Assembly: GCA_032718475.1 (NCBI GenBank)
Contig: JAUCBJ010009074.1
Location: 1-64,000, forward strand
Length of the DNA stretch: 64,000 nucleotides
Source: Nemertoderma westbladi
Lineage: Eukaryota > Xenacoelomorpha > Nemertodermatida > Nemertodermatidae
Direction: 5' to 3'
The notes under the pieces were generated by a model. It was not told the DNA's origin. It made no database searches and saw only the letters and a list, made by a program, of their open reading frames with translations. This document shows, piece by piece, positions 13,383 through 28,379 of the stretch. Position numbers and translations under genes: made by a program. Numbering within the stretch: position 1 is the stretch's first letter; every line of letters starts with the position of its first letter.

Positions 13383-16300
13383 TTCATATCTTCTAACCCA
13401 CTCCACAAGATAAAGAATCTTAAATGAAAGTCAAAAGAGCAGGTAACACTTACATTTATAGAAGCCATCAGCTGTTGTTTGCTTCGTTTTTCCCCTGTAG
13501 ATGGATGAATTTTGATTGCGTCGGAACACCCCCTTTTTGAGGCTCTCAGAGTGGAGAGATAAGTAGCCTATCTCCCTGTTAATATTGTTGTGTTCTAGAA
13601 TATTTATTATAGTTTCATCGTATTGCCAAAGCGGCTGGAGCCAAAGTTAATATGTAATACAATAATTCACCTCAAATATCTCAGCTATTTCATGAACATA
13701 ATGAAGTATTAAAGCCATGTCAAAATCCTTGGTGTTTTTCAGCAATAATTAATCAAAATATCCTTTGATTTTTTTCAAAAACCACATCGCTTTTTATATT
13801 TATAACTTCTAACCCACTCCATGAGATAGCGAATCTTAAATGAAAGTCAAAAGAACAGGTAACACTTACATTTATAGAAGTAATCAGCTGTTATTTGCTT
13901 CGTCTTTCCCCTGCAGATGGATGAAATTTGATTGCGTCGGAACACCCCGTTTTTGAGGCTCTCAGAGTGAAGAGATAAGTAGCCTATCTCCCTGTTAATA
14001 TTGTTGTGTTCTAGAATATTTATTATAGTTTAATAATCGTCAAATATCTCAGTTTTTTCATGAACATAATGAAGTATTAAAGCCATGTCAAAATCCTTGG
14101 GGTTTTTCAGCAATAATTTATCAAAATATCCTCTGATTTTTTTCAAAAACCACATCGATTTTCATATTTATAACTTCTAATCCACTCCACGAGATAGAGA
14201 ATCTTAAACAAAAGTCATAAGAACAGGTAACACTTTCCTTTATAGAAGTATTCAGCTGTTATTTGCTTCGTCTTTCCCCAGGAGATGGATGAACTTTGAT
14301 TGCGTCGGAACTCCCCCTTTTTGAGGCTCTCAGAGTGGAGGGATAAGTAGCCTATCTCCCTGTTAATATTGTTGTGTTCTGGAATATTTATTATAGTTTC
14401 ATCGTATTGCCAAAGCGGCTGGTGCCGAAGTTAATATGTGATACAATAATTCACCTCAAATATCTCAGCTATTTCATGAATATAATGAGTATTAAATCCT
14501 TGTCAAAATCCTTGGTTTTTTTCAGCAATAATTTATTAAAATCTCCTCTGATTTTTTTCAAAAAACGACAACGATTTTCATATTCACGACTTCTATCCCA
14601 GTCCACAAGATAAAGAATCTTAAACGAAAGTCAAAAAACAGGTAACACTTACATTTATAGAAGTAATCAGCTGTTATTTGCTTCGTCTTTCCCCAGGAGA
14701 TGGATGAACTTTGATTGCGTCGGAACACCCCCTTTTTGAGGCTCTCAGAATGAAGAGATAAGTAGCCTATCTTCCTGTTAATATTGTTGTGGTCTAGAAT
14801 TTTTATTATAGTTTCATCGTATTGCTAATGTGGCTAGAGTTAAATTTATTATGTAATGCAATAATTCACTTCAAATATCTCAGTTTTTTCATGAATATAA
14901 TGAGTATTAAAGCCATGTCAAAATCCTTGGGGTTTTTCAGCAATAATTTATCAAAATATCCTCAGATTTTTTACAAAAAACGACATCGATTTTCATATTC
15001 ATGATTTCTAACCCACTCCACAAGATAAACAATCTTAAATGAAAGTCAAAAGAACAGGTAACACTTACATTTATAGAAGTAATCAGCTATTCTTTGCTTC
15101 GTCTTTCCCCTGGAGATGGATGAATTTTGATTGCGTCGGAACACCCCCTTTTTGAGGCTCTCAGAGTGGAGAGATAAGTAGCCTATCTCCCTGTTAATAT
15201 TGTTGTGTTCTAGAATATTTAATATAGTTTCATCGTATTGCCAAAGCGGCTGGAGCCAAAGTTAATATGTAACGCAATAATTCACCTCAAATATCTCAGC
15301 TATTTCATGAATATAATGATTATTAAAGCCATGTCAAAATCCTTGGGGTTTTTCAGCAATAATTTATCAAAATATCCTCAGATTTTTTACAAAAAACGAC
15401 ATCGTTTTTCATATTCATGACTTCTAACCCACTCCAAAAGATAAAGAATCTTAAATGAAAGTCAAAGGAGCAGGTAACACTTTCATTTATAGAAGTAATC
15501 AGCTGTTCTTTGCTTCGTCTTTCCCCAGGAGATGGATGAATTTTGATAGCGTCAGAACACCCCCTTTTTGAGGCTCTCAGAGTGGAGAGATAAGTAGCCT
15601 ATCTCTCTGTTAATATTGTTGGGTTCTAGAATATTTATTATAGTTTCATCGTATTGCTAATGTGGCTGCAGTTAAAGTTATTATGTAATGCAATAATTCA
15701 ACTCAAATATCTCAGTTTTTTCATGAACATAATGAAGTATTAAAGCCATGTCAAAATCCTTGGGGTTTTTCAGCAATAATTTATCAAAATATCCTCAGAT
15801 TTTTTACAAAAAACGACATCGTTTTTCATATTCATGACTTCTAACCCACTGTAAAAGATAAAGAATCTTAAATGAAAGTCAAAGGAGCAGGTAACACTTT
15901 CATTTATACATCGATTTTCATATTTATAACTTCTAATCCACTCCACAAGATAGAGAATCTTAAATGAAAGTCAAAAGAACAGGTAACACTTACATTTATA
16001 GAAGTAATCAGCTGTTATTTGCTTCGTCTTTCCCCTGCAGATGGATGAAATTTGATTGCGTCGGAACACCCCGTTTTTGAGGCTCTCAGAGTGAAGAGAT
16101 AAGTAGCCTATCTCCCTGTTAATATTGTTGTGTTCTAGAATATTTATTATAGTTTAATAATCGTCAAATATCTCAGTTTTTTCATGAACATAATGAAGTA
16201 TTAAAGCCATGTCAAAATCCTTGGGGTTTTTCAGCAATAATTTATCAAAATATCCTCTGATTTTTTTCAAAAACCACATCGATTTTCATATTTATAACTT

Positions 16301-18321
16301 CTAATCCACTCCACGAGATAGAGAATCTTAAACAAAAGTCATAAGAACAGGTAACACTTTCCTTTATAGAAGTATTCAGCTGTTATTTGCTTCGTCTTTC
16401 CCCTGGAGATGGATGAATTTTGATTGCGTCGGAACACCCCCTTTTTGAGGCTCTCAGAGTGGAGAGATAAGTAGCCTATCTCCCTGTTAATATTGTTGTG
16501 TTCTAGAATATTTAATATAGTTTCATCGTATTGCCAAAGCGGCTGGAGCCAAAGTTAATATGTAACGCAATAATTCACCTCAAATATCTCAGCTATTTCA
16601 AGAATATAATGAGTATTAAAGCCATGTCAAAATCCTTGGGGTTTTTCAGCAATAATTTATCAAAATATCCTCAGATTTTTTACAAAAAACGACATCGTTT
16701 TTCATATTCATGACTTCTAACCCACTCCAAAAGATAAAGAATCTTAAATGAAAGTCAAAGGAGCAGGTAACACTTTCATTTATACAAGTAATCAGCTGTT
16801 CTTTGCTTCGTCTTTCCCCAGGAGATGGATGAATTTTGATAGCGTCAGAACACCCCCTTTTTGAGGCTCTCAGAGTGGAGAGATAAGTAGCCTATCTCCC
16901 TGTTAATATTGTTGTGTTCTAGAATATTATTAAAGTTTCATCATATTGCCAAAGCGGCTGGAGCCAAAGTTAATATGTAATACAATAATTCACCTCAAAT
17001 ATCTCAGCTATTTCATGAACATAATGAAGTATTAAAGCCATGTCAAAATCCTTGGGGTTTTTCAGCAATAATTTATCAAAATATCCTCTGATTTTTTTCA
17101 AAAACCACATCGATTTTCGTATTTATAACTTCTAATCCACTCCACGAGATAGAGAATCTTAAACAAAAGTCATAAGAACAGGTAACACTTTCCTTTATAG
17201 AAGTATTCAGCTGTTATTTGCTTCGTCTTTCCCCTGGAGATGGATGAATTTTGATTGCGTCGGAACACCCCCTTTTTGAGGCTCTCAGAGTGGAGAGATA
17301 AGTAGCCTATCTCCCTGTTAATATTGTTGTGTTCTAGAATATTTATTATAGTTTCATCGTATTGCTAATGTGGCTGCAGTTAAAGTTATTATGTAATGCA
17401 ATAATTCACCTCAAATATCTCAGCTTTTTCATGAACATAATGAAGTATTAAAGCCATGTCAAAATCCTTGGGGTTTTTCAGCAATAATTTATCAAAAGAT
17501 CCTCAGATTTTTTACAAAAAACGACATCGATTTTCATATTCATATCTTCTAACCCACTCCACAAGATAAAGAATTTTAAATGAAAGTCAAAGGAGCAGGT
17601 AACACTTACATTTATAGAAGTAATCAGCTGTTCTTTGCTTCGTCTTTCCCCTGGAGATGGATGAATTTTGATTGCGTCGGAACACCCCGATTTTGAGGCT
17701 CTCAGATTGAAGAGATAAGTAGCCTATCTCCCTGTTAATATTGTTGTGTTCTAGAATATTATTAAAGTTTCATCATATTGCCAAAGCGGCTGGAGCCAAA
17801 GTTAATATGTAATACAATAATTCACCTCAAATATCTCAGCTATTTCATGAACATAATGAAGTATTAAAGCCATGTCAAAATCCTTGGTGTTTTTCAGCAA
17901 TAGTTAATCAAAATATCCTTTGATTTTTTTCAAAAACCACATCGATTTTTATATTTATAACTTCTAACTCACTCTTTGAGATAGCGAATCTTAAATGAAA
18001 GTCAAAAGAACAGGTAACACTTACATTTATAGAAGTAATCAGCTGTTCTTTGCTTCGTCTTTCCCCTGGAAATGGATTAATTTTGATTGCGTCGGAACAC
18101 CCCCTTTTTGAGGCTCTCAGAGTGAAGAGATGAGTAGCCTATCTCCCTGTTAATATTGTTGTGTTCTAGAATATTTATTATAGTTTAATAATCGTCAAAT
18201 ATCTCAGTTTTTTCATGAACATAATGAAGTATTAAAGCCATGTCAAAATCCTTGGGGTTTTTCAGCAATAATTTATCAAAATATCCTCTGATTTTTTTCA
18301 AAAACCACATCGATTTTCATA
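13383..18321. repeat. Higher-order satellite unit C (~4.94 kb)
   Basis: Sequence from 13383 recurs at 18322 (offset 4939 bp), and its first ~2.4 kb also matches bases 1-2460 (offset 13382). It contains a chimeric monomer junction, TTTATACATCGATTTTC near 15905, which recurs near 20843 and 23819 and marks copies of one ancestral rearrangement. Small differences, such as GCGTCGGAACTCC at about 14305 against GCGTCAGAACTCC at 19244, distinguish the copies. Confidence 0.8.
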
Positions 18322-18714
18322 TTCATATCTTCTAACCCACTCCACAAGATAAAGAATCTTAAATGAAAGTCAAAAGAGCAGGTAACACTTACATTTATAG
18401 AAGCCATCAGCTGTTGTTTGCTTCGTTTTTCCCCTGTAGATGGATGAATTTTGATTGCGTCGGAACACCCCCTTTTTGAGGCTCTCAGAGTGGAGAGATA
18501 AGTAGCCTATCTCCCTGTTAATATTGTTGTGTTCTAGAATATTTATTATAGTTTCATCGTATTGCCAAAGCGGCTGGAGCCAAAGTTAATATGTAATACA
18601 ATAATTCACCTCAAATATCTCAGCTATTTCATGAACATAATGAAGTATTAAAGCCATGTCAAAATCCTTGGTGTTTTTCAGCAATAATTAATCAAAATAT
18701 CCTTTGATTTTTTT

Positions 18715-21591
18715 CAAAAACCACATCGCTTTTTATATTTATAACTTCTAACCCACTCCATGAGATAGCGAATCTTAAATGAAAGTCAAAAGAACAGGTA
18801 ACACTTACATTTATAGAAGTAATCAGCTGTTATTTGCTTCGTCTTTCCCCTGCAGATGGATGAAATTTGATTGCGTCGGAACACCCCGTTTTTGAGGCTC
18901 TCAGAGTGAAGAGATAAGTAGCCTATCTCCCTGTTAATATTGTTGTGTTCTAGAATATTTATTATAGTTTAATAATCGTCAAATATCTCAGTTTTTTCAT
19001 GAACATAATGAAGTATTAAAGCCATGTCAAAATCCTTGGGGTTTTTCAGCAATAATTTATCAAAATATCCTCTGATTTTTTTCAAAAACCACATCGATTT
19101 TCATATTTATAACTTCTAATCCACTCCACGAGATAGAGAATCTTAAACAAAAGTCATAAGAACAGGTAACACTTTCCTTTATAGAAGTATTCAGCTGTTA
19201 TTTGCTTCGTCTTTCCCCAGGAGATGGATGAACTTTGATTGCGTCAGAACTCCCCCTTTTTGAGGCTCTCAGAGTGGAGGGATAAGTAGCCTATCTCCCT
19301 GTTAATATTGTTGTGTTCTGGAATATTTATTATAGTTTCATCGTATTGCCAAAGCGGCTGGTGCCGAAGTTAATATGTGATACAATAATTCACCTCAAAT
19401 ATCTCAGCTATTTCATGAATATAATGAGTATTAAATCCTTGTCAAAATCCTTGGTTTTTTTCAGCAATAATTTATTAAAATCTCCTCTGATTTTTTTCAA
19501 AAAACGACAACGATTTTCATATTCACGACTTCTATCCCAGTCCACAAGATAAAGAATCTTAAACGAAAGTCAAAAAACAGGTAACACTTACATTTATAGA
19601 AGTAATCAGCTGTTATTTGCTTCGTCTTTCCCCAGGAGATGGATGAACTTTGATTGCGTCGGAACACCCCCTTTTTGAGGCTCTCAGAATGAAGAGATAA
19701 GTAGCCTATCTTCCTGTTAATATTGTTGTGGTCTAGAATTTTTATTATAGTTTCATCGTATTGCTAATGTGGCTAGAGTTAAATTTATTATGTAATGCAA
19801 TAATTCACTTCAAATATCTCAGTTTTTTCATGAATATAATGAGTATTAAAGCCATGTCAAAATCCTTGGGGTTTTTCAGCAATAATTTATCAAAATATCC
19901 TCAGATTTTTTACAAAAAACGACATCGATTTTCATATTCATGATTTCTAACCCACTCCACAAGATAAACAATCTTAAATGAAAGTCAAAAGAACAGGTAA
20001 CACTTACATTTATAGAAGTAATCAGCTATTCTTTGCTTCGTCTTTCCCCTGGAGATGGATGAATTTTGATTGCGTCGGAACACCCCCTTTTTGAGGCTCT
20101 CAGAGTGGAGAGATAAGTAGCCTATCTCCCTGTTAATATTGTTGTGTTCTAGAATATTTAATATAGTTTCATCGTATTGCCAAAGCGGCTGGAGCCAAAG
20201 TTAATATGTAACGCAATAATTCACCTCAAATATCTCAGCTATTTCATGAATATAATGAGTATTAAAGCCATGTCAAAATCCTTGGGGTTTTTCAGCAATA
20301 ATTTATCAAAATATCCTCAGATTTTTTACAAAAAACGACATCGTTTTTCATATTCATGACTTCTAACCCACTCCAAAAGATAAAGAATCTTAAATGAAAG
20401 TCAAAGGAGCAGGTAACACTTTCATTTATAGAAGTAATCAGCTGTTCTTTGCTTCGTCTTTCCCCAGGAGATGGATGAATTTTGATAGCGTCAGAACACC
20501 CCCTTTTTGAGGCTCTCAGAGTGGAGAGATAAGTAGCCTATCTCTCTGTTAATATTGTTGGGTTCTAGAATATTTATTATAGTTTCATCGTATTGCTAAT
20601 GTGGCTGCAGTTAAAGTTATTATGTAATGCAATAATTCACCTCAAATATCTCAGTTTTTTCATGAACATAATGAAGTATTAAAGCCATGTCAAAATCCTT
20701 GGGGTTTTTCAGCAATAATTTATCAAAATATCCTCAGATTTTTTACAAAAAACGACATCGTTTTTCATATTCATGACTTCTAACCCACTGTAAAAGATAA
20801 AGAATCTTAAATGAAAGTCAAAGGAGCAGGTAACACTTTCATTTATACATCGATTTTCATATTTATAACTTCTAATCCACTCCACAAGATAGAGAATCTT
20901 AAATGAAAGTCAAAAGAACAGGTAACACTTACATTTATAGAAGTAATCAGCTGTTATTTGCTTCGTCTTTCCCCTGCAGATGGATGAAATTTGATTGCGT
21001 CGGAACACCCCGTTTTTGAGGCTCTCAGAGTGAAGAGATAAGTAGCCTATCTCCCTGTTAATATTGTTGTGTTCTAGAATATTTATTATAGTTTAATAAT
21101 CGTCAAATATCTCAGTTTTTTCATGAACATAATGAAGTATTAAAGCCATGTCAAAATCCTTGGGGTTTTTCAGCAATAATTTATCAAAATATCCTCTGAT
21201 TTTTTTAAAAAACCACATCGATTTTCATATTTATAACTTCTAATCCACTCCACGAGATAGAGAATCTTAAACAAAAGTCATAAGAACAGGTAACACTTTC
21301 CTTTATAGAAGTATTCAGCTGTTATTTGCTTCGTCTTTCCCCAGGAGTTGGATGAACTTTGATTGCGTCGGAACTCCCCCTTTTTGAGGCTCTCAGAGTG
21401 GAGGCATAAGTAGCCTATCTCCCTGTTAATATTGTTGTGTTCTGGAATATTTATTATAGTTTCATCGTATTGCCAAAGCGGCTGGTGCCGAAGTTAATAT
21501 GTGATACAATAATTCACCTCAAATATCTCTGCTATTTCATGAATATAATGAGTATTAAATCCTTGTCAAAATCCTTGGTTTTTTTCAGCAA
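18715..21591. repeat. 2,877-bp satellite block immediately left of the N gap
   Basis: Every stretch I compared here matches 21692-24568 at a constant offset of 2977 bp, including private variants: GCGTCAGAACTCC (19244/22221), TTTTTTAAAAAACCAC (21203/24180), CCAGGAGTTGG (21341/24318) and GAGGCATAAG (21404/24381). It ends exactly at the N run. Confidence 0.85.
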
Positions 21592-21691
21592 NNNNNNNNN
21601 NNNNNNNNNNNNNNNNNNNNNNNNNNNNNNNNNNNNNNNNNNNNNNNNNNNNNNNNNNNNNNNNNNNNNNNNNNNNNNNNNNNNNNNNNNN
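21592..21691. other. Assembly gap, 100 N
   Basis: One hundred consecutive N interrupt a satellite monomer. A round 100 is the usual placeholder for a gap of unknown size, so the true array length is unknown. ORFs spanning the N run are meaningless. Confidence 0.99.
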
Positions 21692-24568
21692 CAAAAACCA
21701 CATCGCTTTTTATATTTATAACTTCTAACCCACTCCATGAGATAGCGAATCTTAAATGAAAGTCAAAAGAACAGGTAACACTTACATTTATAGAAGTAAT
21801 CAGCTGTTATTTGCTTCGTCTTTCCCCTGCAGATGGATGAAATTTGATTGCGTCGGAACACCCCGTTTTTGAGGCTCTCAGAGTGAAGAGATAAGTAGCC
21901 TATCTCCCTGTTAATATTGTTGTGTTCTAGAATATTTATTATAGTTTAATAATCGTCAAATATCTCAGTTTTTTCATGAACATAATGAAGTATTAAAGCC
22001 ATGTCAAAATCCTTGGGGTTTTTCAGCAATAATTTATCAAAATATCCTCTGATTTTTTTCAAAAACCACATCGATTTTCATATTTATAACTTCTAATCCA
22101 CTCCACGAGATAGAGAATCTTAAACAAAAGTCATAAGAACAGGTAACACTTTCCTTTATAGAAGTATTCAGCTGTTATTTGCTTCGTCTTTCCCCAGGAG
22201 ATGGATGAACTTTGATTGCGTCAGAACTCCCCCTTTTTGAGGCTCTCAGAGTGGAGGGATAAGTAGCCTATCTCCCTGTTAATATTGTTGTGTTCTGGAA
22301 TATTTATTATAGTTTCATCGTATTGCCAAAGCGGCTGGTGCCGAAGTTAATATGTGATACAATAATTCACCTCAAATATCTCAGCTATTTCATGAATATA
22401 ATGAGTATTAAATCCTTGTCAAAATCCTTGGTTTTTTTCAGCAATAATTTATTAAAATCTCCTCTGATTTTTTTCAAAAAACGACAACGATTTTCATATT
22501 CACGACTTCTATCCCAGTCCACAAGATAAAGAATCTTAAACGAAAGTCAAAAAACAGGTAACACTTACATTTATAGAAGTAATCAGCTGTTATTTGCTTC
22601 GTCTTTCCCCAGGAGATGGATGAACTTTGATTGCGTCGGAACACCCCCTTTTTGAGGCTCTCAGAATGAAGAGATAAGTAGCCTATCTTCCTGTTAATAT
22701 TGTTGTGGTCTAGAATTTTTATTATAGTTTCATCGTATTGCTAATGTGGCTAGAGTTAAATTTATTATGTAATGCAATAATTCACTTCAAATATCTCAGT
22801 TTTTTCATGAATATAATGAGTATTAAAGCCATGTCAAAATCCTTGGGGTTTTTCAGCAATAATTTATCAAAATATCCTCAGATTTTTTACAAAAAACGAC
22901 ATCGATTTTCATATTCATGATTTCTAACCCACTCCACAAGATAAACAATCTTAAATGAAAGTCAAAAGAACAGGTAACACTTACATTTATAGAAGTAATC
23001 AGCTATTCTTTGCTTCGTCTTTCCCCTGGAGATGGATGAATTTTGATTGCGTCGGAACACCCCCTTTTTGAGGCTCTCAGAGTGGAGAGATAAGTAGCCT
23101 ATCTCCCTGTTAATATTGTTGTGTTCTAGAATATTTAATATAGTTTCATCGTATTGCCAAAGCGGCTGGAGCCAAAGTTAATATGTAACGCAATAATTCA
23201 CCTCAAATATCTCAGCTATTTCATGAATATAATGAGTATTAAAGCCATGTCAAAATCCTTGGGGTTTTTCAGCAATAATTTATCAAAATATCCTCAGATT
23301 TTTTACAAAAAACGACATCGTTTTTCATATTCATGACTTCTAACCCACTCCAAAAGATAAAGAATCTTAAATGAAAGTCAAAGGAGCAGGTAACACTTTC
23401 ATTTATAGAAGTAATCAGCTGTTCTTTGCTTCGTCTTTCCCCAGGAGATGGATGAATTTTGATAGCGTCAGAACACCCCCTTTTTGAGGCTCTCAGAGTG
23501 GAGAGATAAGTAGCCTATCTCTCTGTTAATATTGTTGGGTTCTAGAATATTTATTATAGTTTCATCGTATTGCTAATGTGGCTGCAGTTAAAGTTATTAT
23601 GTAATGCAATAATTCACCTCAAATATCTCAGTTTTTTCATGAACATAATGAAGTATTAAAGCCATGTCAAAATCCTTGGGGTTTTTCAGCAATAATTTAT
23701 CAAAATATCCTCAGATTTTTTACAAAAAACGACATCGTTTTTCATATTCATGACTTCTAACCCACTGTAAAAGATAAAGAATCTTAAATGAAAGTCAAAG
23801 GAGCAGGTAACACTTTCATTTATACATCGATTTTCATATTTATAACTTCTAATCCACTCCACAAGATAGAGAATCTTAAATGAAAGTCAAAAGAACAGGT
23901 AACACTTACATTTATAGAAGTAATCAGCTGTTATTTGCTTCGTCTTTCCCCTGCAGATGGATGAAATTTGATTGCGTCGGAACACCCCGTTTTTGAGGCT
24001 CTCAGAGTGAAGAGATAAGTAGCCTATCTCCCTGTTAATATTGTTGTGTTCTAGAATATTTATTATAGTTTAATAATCGTCAAATATCTCAGTTTTTTCA
24101 TGAACATAATGAAGTATTAAAGCCATGTCAAAATCCTTGGGGTTTTTCAGCAATAATTTATCAAAATATCCTCTGATTTTTTTAAAAAACCACATCGATT
24201 TTCATATTTATAACTTCTAATCCACTCCACGAGATAGAGAATCTTAAACAAAAGTCATAAGAACAGGTAACACTTTCCTTTATAGAAGTATTCAGCTGTT
24301 ATTTGCTTCGTCTTTCCCCAGGAGTTGGATGAACTTTGATTGCGTCGGAACTCCCCCTTTTTGAGGCTCTCAGAGTGGAGGCATAAGTAGCCTATCTCCC
24401 TGTTAATATTGTTGTGTTCTGGAATATTTATTATAGTTTCATCGTATTGCCAAAGCGGCTGGTGCCGAAGTTAATATGTGATACAATAATTCACCTCAAA
24501 TATCTCTGCTATTTCATGAATATAATGAGTATTAAATCCTTGTCAAAATCCTTGGTTTTTTTCAGCAA
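21692..24568. repeat. 2,877-bp satellite block immediately right of the N gap
   Basis: This is the copy of 18715-21591. It starts at the first base after the gap, in the same monomer phase as 18715, and its end corresponds to the last base before the gap. This is the geometry of two contig ends that overlap but were not merged, although a genuine ~2.98-kb tandem superunit would look similar. Confidence 0.8.
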
Positions 24569-27500
24569 TAATTTATTAAAATCTCCTCTGATTTTTTTCA
24601 AAAAACGACAACGATTTTCATATTCACGACTTCTATCCCAGTCCACAAGATAAAGAACGAAAGTCAAAAAACAGGTAACACTTACATTTATAGAAGTAAT
24701 CAGCTGTTATTTGCTTCGTCTTTCCCCAGGAGATGGATGAACTTTGATTGCGTCAGAACACCCCCTTTTTGAGGCTCTCAGAATGAAGAGATAAGTAGCC
24801 TATCTCCCTGTTAATATTGTTGTGGTCTAGAATTTTTATTATAGTTTCATCGTATTGCTAATGTGGCTAGAGTTAAATTTATTATGTAATGCAATAATTC
24901 ACTTCAAATATCTCAGTTTTTTCATGAATATAATGAGTATTAAAGCCATGTCAAAATCCTTGGGGTTTTTCAGCAATAATTTATCAAAATATCCTCAGAT
25001 TTTTTACAAAAAACGACATCGATTTTCATATTCATGATTTCTAACCCACTCCACAAGATAAACAATCTTAAATGAAAGTCAAAAGAACAGGTAACACTTT
25101 CATTTATAGAAGTAATCAGCTGTTCTTTGCTTCGTCTTTCCCCAGGAGATGGATGAATTTTGATAGCGTCAGAACACCCCCTTTTTGAGGCTCTCAGAGT
25201 GGAGAGATAAGTAGCCTATCTCTCTGTTAATATTGTTGGGTTCTAGAATATTTATTATAGTTTCATCGTATTGCTAATGTGGCTGCAGTTAAAGTTATTA
25301 TGTAATGCAATAATTCACCTCAAATATCTCAGTTTTTTCATGAACATAATGAAGTATTAAAGCCATGTCAAAATCCTTGGGGTTTTTCAGCAATAATTTA
25401 TCAAAATATCCTCAGATTTTTTACAAAAAACGACATCGTTTTTCATATTCATGACTTCTAACCCACTGTAAAAGATAAAGAATCTTAAATGAAAGTCAAA
25501 GGAGCAGGTAACACTTTCATTTATAGAAGTAATCAGCTGTTCTTTGCTTCGTCTTTCCCCAGGAGATGGATGAATTTTGATAGCGTCAGAACACCCCCTT
25601 TTTGAGGCTCTCAGAGTGGAGAGATAAGTAGCCTATCTCCCTGTTAATATTGTTGTGTTCTAGAATATTTATTATAGTCTCATCGTATTGCTAATGTGGC
25701 TGCAGTTAAAGTTATTATGTAATGCAATAATTCACCTCAAATATCTCAGCTATTTCATGAACATAATGAAGTATTAAAGCCATGTCAAAATCCTTGGTGT
25801 TTTTCAGCAATAATTAATCAAAATATCCTTTGATTTTTTTCAAAAACCACAACGATTTTCATATTTATAACTTCTAACCCACTCTATGAGATAGCGAATC
25901 TTAAATGAAAGTCAAAAGAACAGGTAACACTTACATTTATAGAAATAATCAGCTGTTCTTTGCTTCGTCTTTCCCATGGAGATGGATGAAATTTGATTGC
26001 GTCGGAACACCCCGTTCTTGAGGCTCTCAGAGTGAAGAGATAAGTAGTCTATCTCCCTGTTAATATTGTTGTGTTCTAGAATATTTATTATAGTTTAATC
26101 GTATTACAAAAGCGGCTGGAGCCGAAGTTAATATGTAATACAATAACTCACCTCAAATATCTCAGTTTTTTCATGAACATAATGAAGTATTAAAGCCATG
26201 TCAAAATCCTTGGTGTTTTTCTGCAATAATTTATCAAAATCTCCTCCGATTTTTTACAAAAAACGACATCGATTTTCATATTTTTGACTTCTATCCCAGT
26301 CCACAAGATAAAGAATCTTAAACGAAAGTCAAAAAACAGGTAACACTTACATTTATAGAAGTTATCAGCTGTTATTTGCTTCGTCTTCCCCTGGAGATGG
26401 TTGAATTTTGATTGAGTCAAAACACGCCTCCGTATCTGTGGCTGTCTGAGTGGAGAGATAAGTAGCCTATCTCCATGTTAATATTGTTGTGTTCTAGAAT
26501 ATTTATTATAGTTTCATCGTATTGCTAAAGTTGCTGGAGTTAAAGTTATTATGTAATGCAATAATTCACCTCAAATATCTCAGTTTTTTCATGAACATAA
26601 TGAAGTATTAAAGCCATGTCAAAATCCTTGGGGTTTTTCAGCAATAATTTATCAAAAGATCCTCAGATTTTTTACAAAAAACGACATCGATTTTCATATT
26701 CATATCTTCTAACCCACTCCACAAGATAAAGAATCTTAAATGAAAGTCAAAGGAGCAGGTAACACTTACATTTATAGAAGTAATCAGCTGTTCTTTGCTT
26801 CGTCTTTCCCCTGGAGATGGATGAATTTTGATTGCGTCGGAACACCCCGTTTTTGAGGCTCTCAGATTGAAGAGATAAGTAGCCTATCTCCCTGTTAATA
26901 TTGTTGTGTTCTAGAATATTTATTATAGTTTCATCGTATTGCTAATGTGGCTGCAGTTAAAGTTATTATGTAATGCAATAATTCACCTCAAATATCTCAG
27001 CTTTTTCATGAACATAATGAAGTATTAAAGCCATGTCAAAATCCTTGGTGTTTTTCAGCAATAATTAATCAAAATATCCTTTGATTTTTTTCAAAAACCA
27101 CAACGATTTTCATATTTATAATTTCTAACCCACTCTATGAGATAGCGAATCTTAAATGAAAGTCAAAAGAACAGGTAACACTTACATTTATAGAAATAAT
27201 CAGCTGTTCTTTGCTTTGTCTTTCCCAAGGATATGGATGAAATTTGATTGCGTCGGAACACCCCGTTCTTGAGGCTCTCAGAGTGAAGAGATAAGTAGCC
27301 TATCTCCATGTTAATATTGTTGTGTTCTAGAATATTTATTATAGTTTAATCGTATTACCAAAGCGGCTGGAGCCGAAGTTAATATGTAATACAATAACTC
27401 ACCTCAAATATCTCAGTTTTTTCATGAACATAATGAAGTATTAAAGCCATGTCAAAATCCTTGGTGTTTTTCTGCAATAATTTATCAAAATCTCCTCCGA

Positions 27501-28379
27501 TTTTTTACAAAAAACGACATCGATTTTCATATTCATGACTTCTATCCCAGTCCACAAGATAAAGAATCTTAAATGAAAGTCAAAAACAGGTAACACTTAC
27601 ATTTATAGAAGTTATCAGCTGTTATTTGCTTCGTCTTCCCCTGGAGATGGTTGAATTTTGATTGAGTCAAAACACGCCTCCCTATCTGTGGCTGTCTGAG
27701 TGGAGAGATAAGTAGCCTATCTCCATGTTAATTATTGTTGTGTTCTAGAATATTTATTATAGTTTCATCGTATTGCTAAAGTGGCTGGAGTTAAAGTTAT
27801 TATGTAATGCAATAATTCACCTCAAATATCTCAGTTTTTTCATGAACATAATGAAGTATTAAAGCCATGTCAAAATCCTTGGGGTTTTTCAGCAATAATT
27901 TATCAAAAGATCCTCAGATTTTTTACAAAAAACGACATCGATTTTCATATTCATATCTTCTAACCCACTCCACAAGATAAAGAATCTTAATTGAAAGTCA
28001 AAGGAGCAGGTAACACTTACATTTATAGAAGTAATCAGCTGTTCTTTGCTTCGTCTTTCCCCTGGAGATGGATGAATTTTGATTGCGTCGGAACACCCCG
28101 TTTTTGAGGCTCTCAGATTGAAGAGATAAGTAGCCTATCTCCCTGTTAATATTGTTGTGTTCTAGAATATTATTAAAGTTTCATCATATTGCCAAAGCGG
28201 CTGGAGCCAAAGTTAATATGTAATACAATAATTCACCTCAAATTTCTCAGCTATTTCATGAACATAATGAAGTATTAAAGCCATGTCAAAATCCTTGGTG
28301 TTTTTCAGCAATAATTAATCAAAATATCCTTTGATTTTTTTCAAAAACCACATCGATTTTTATATTTATAACTTCTAAC

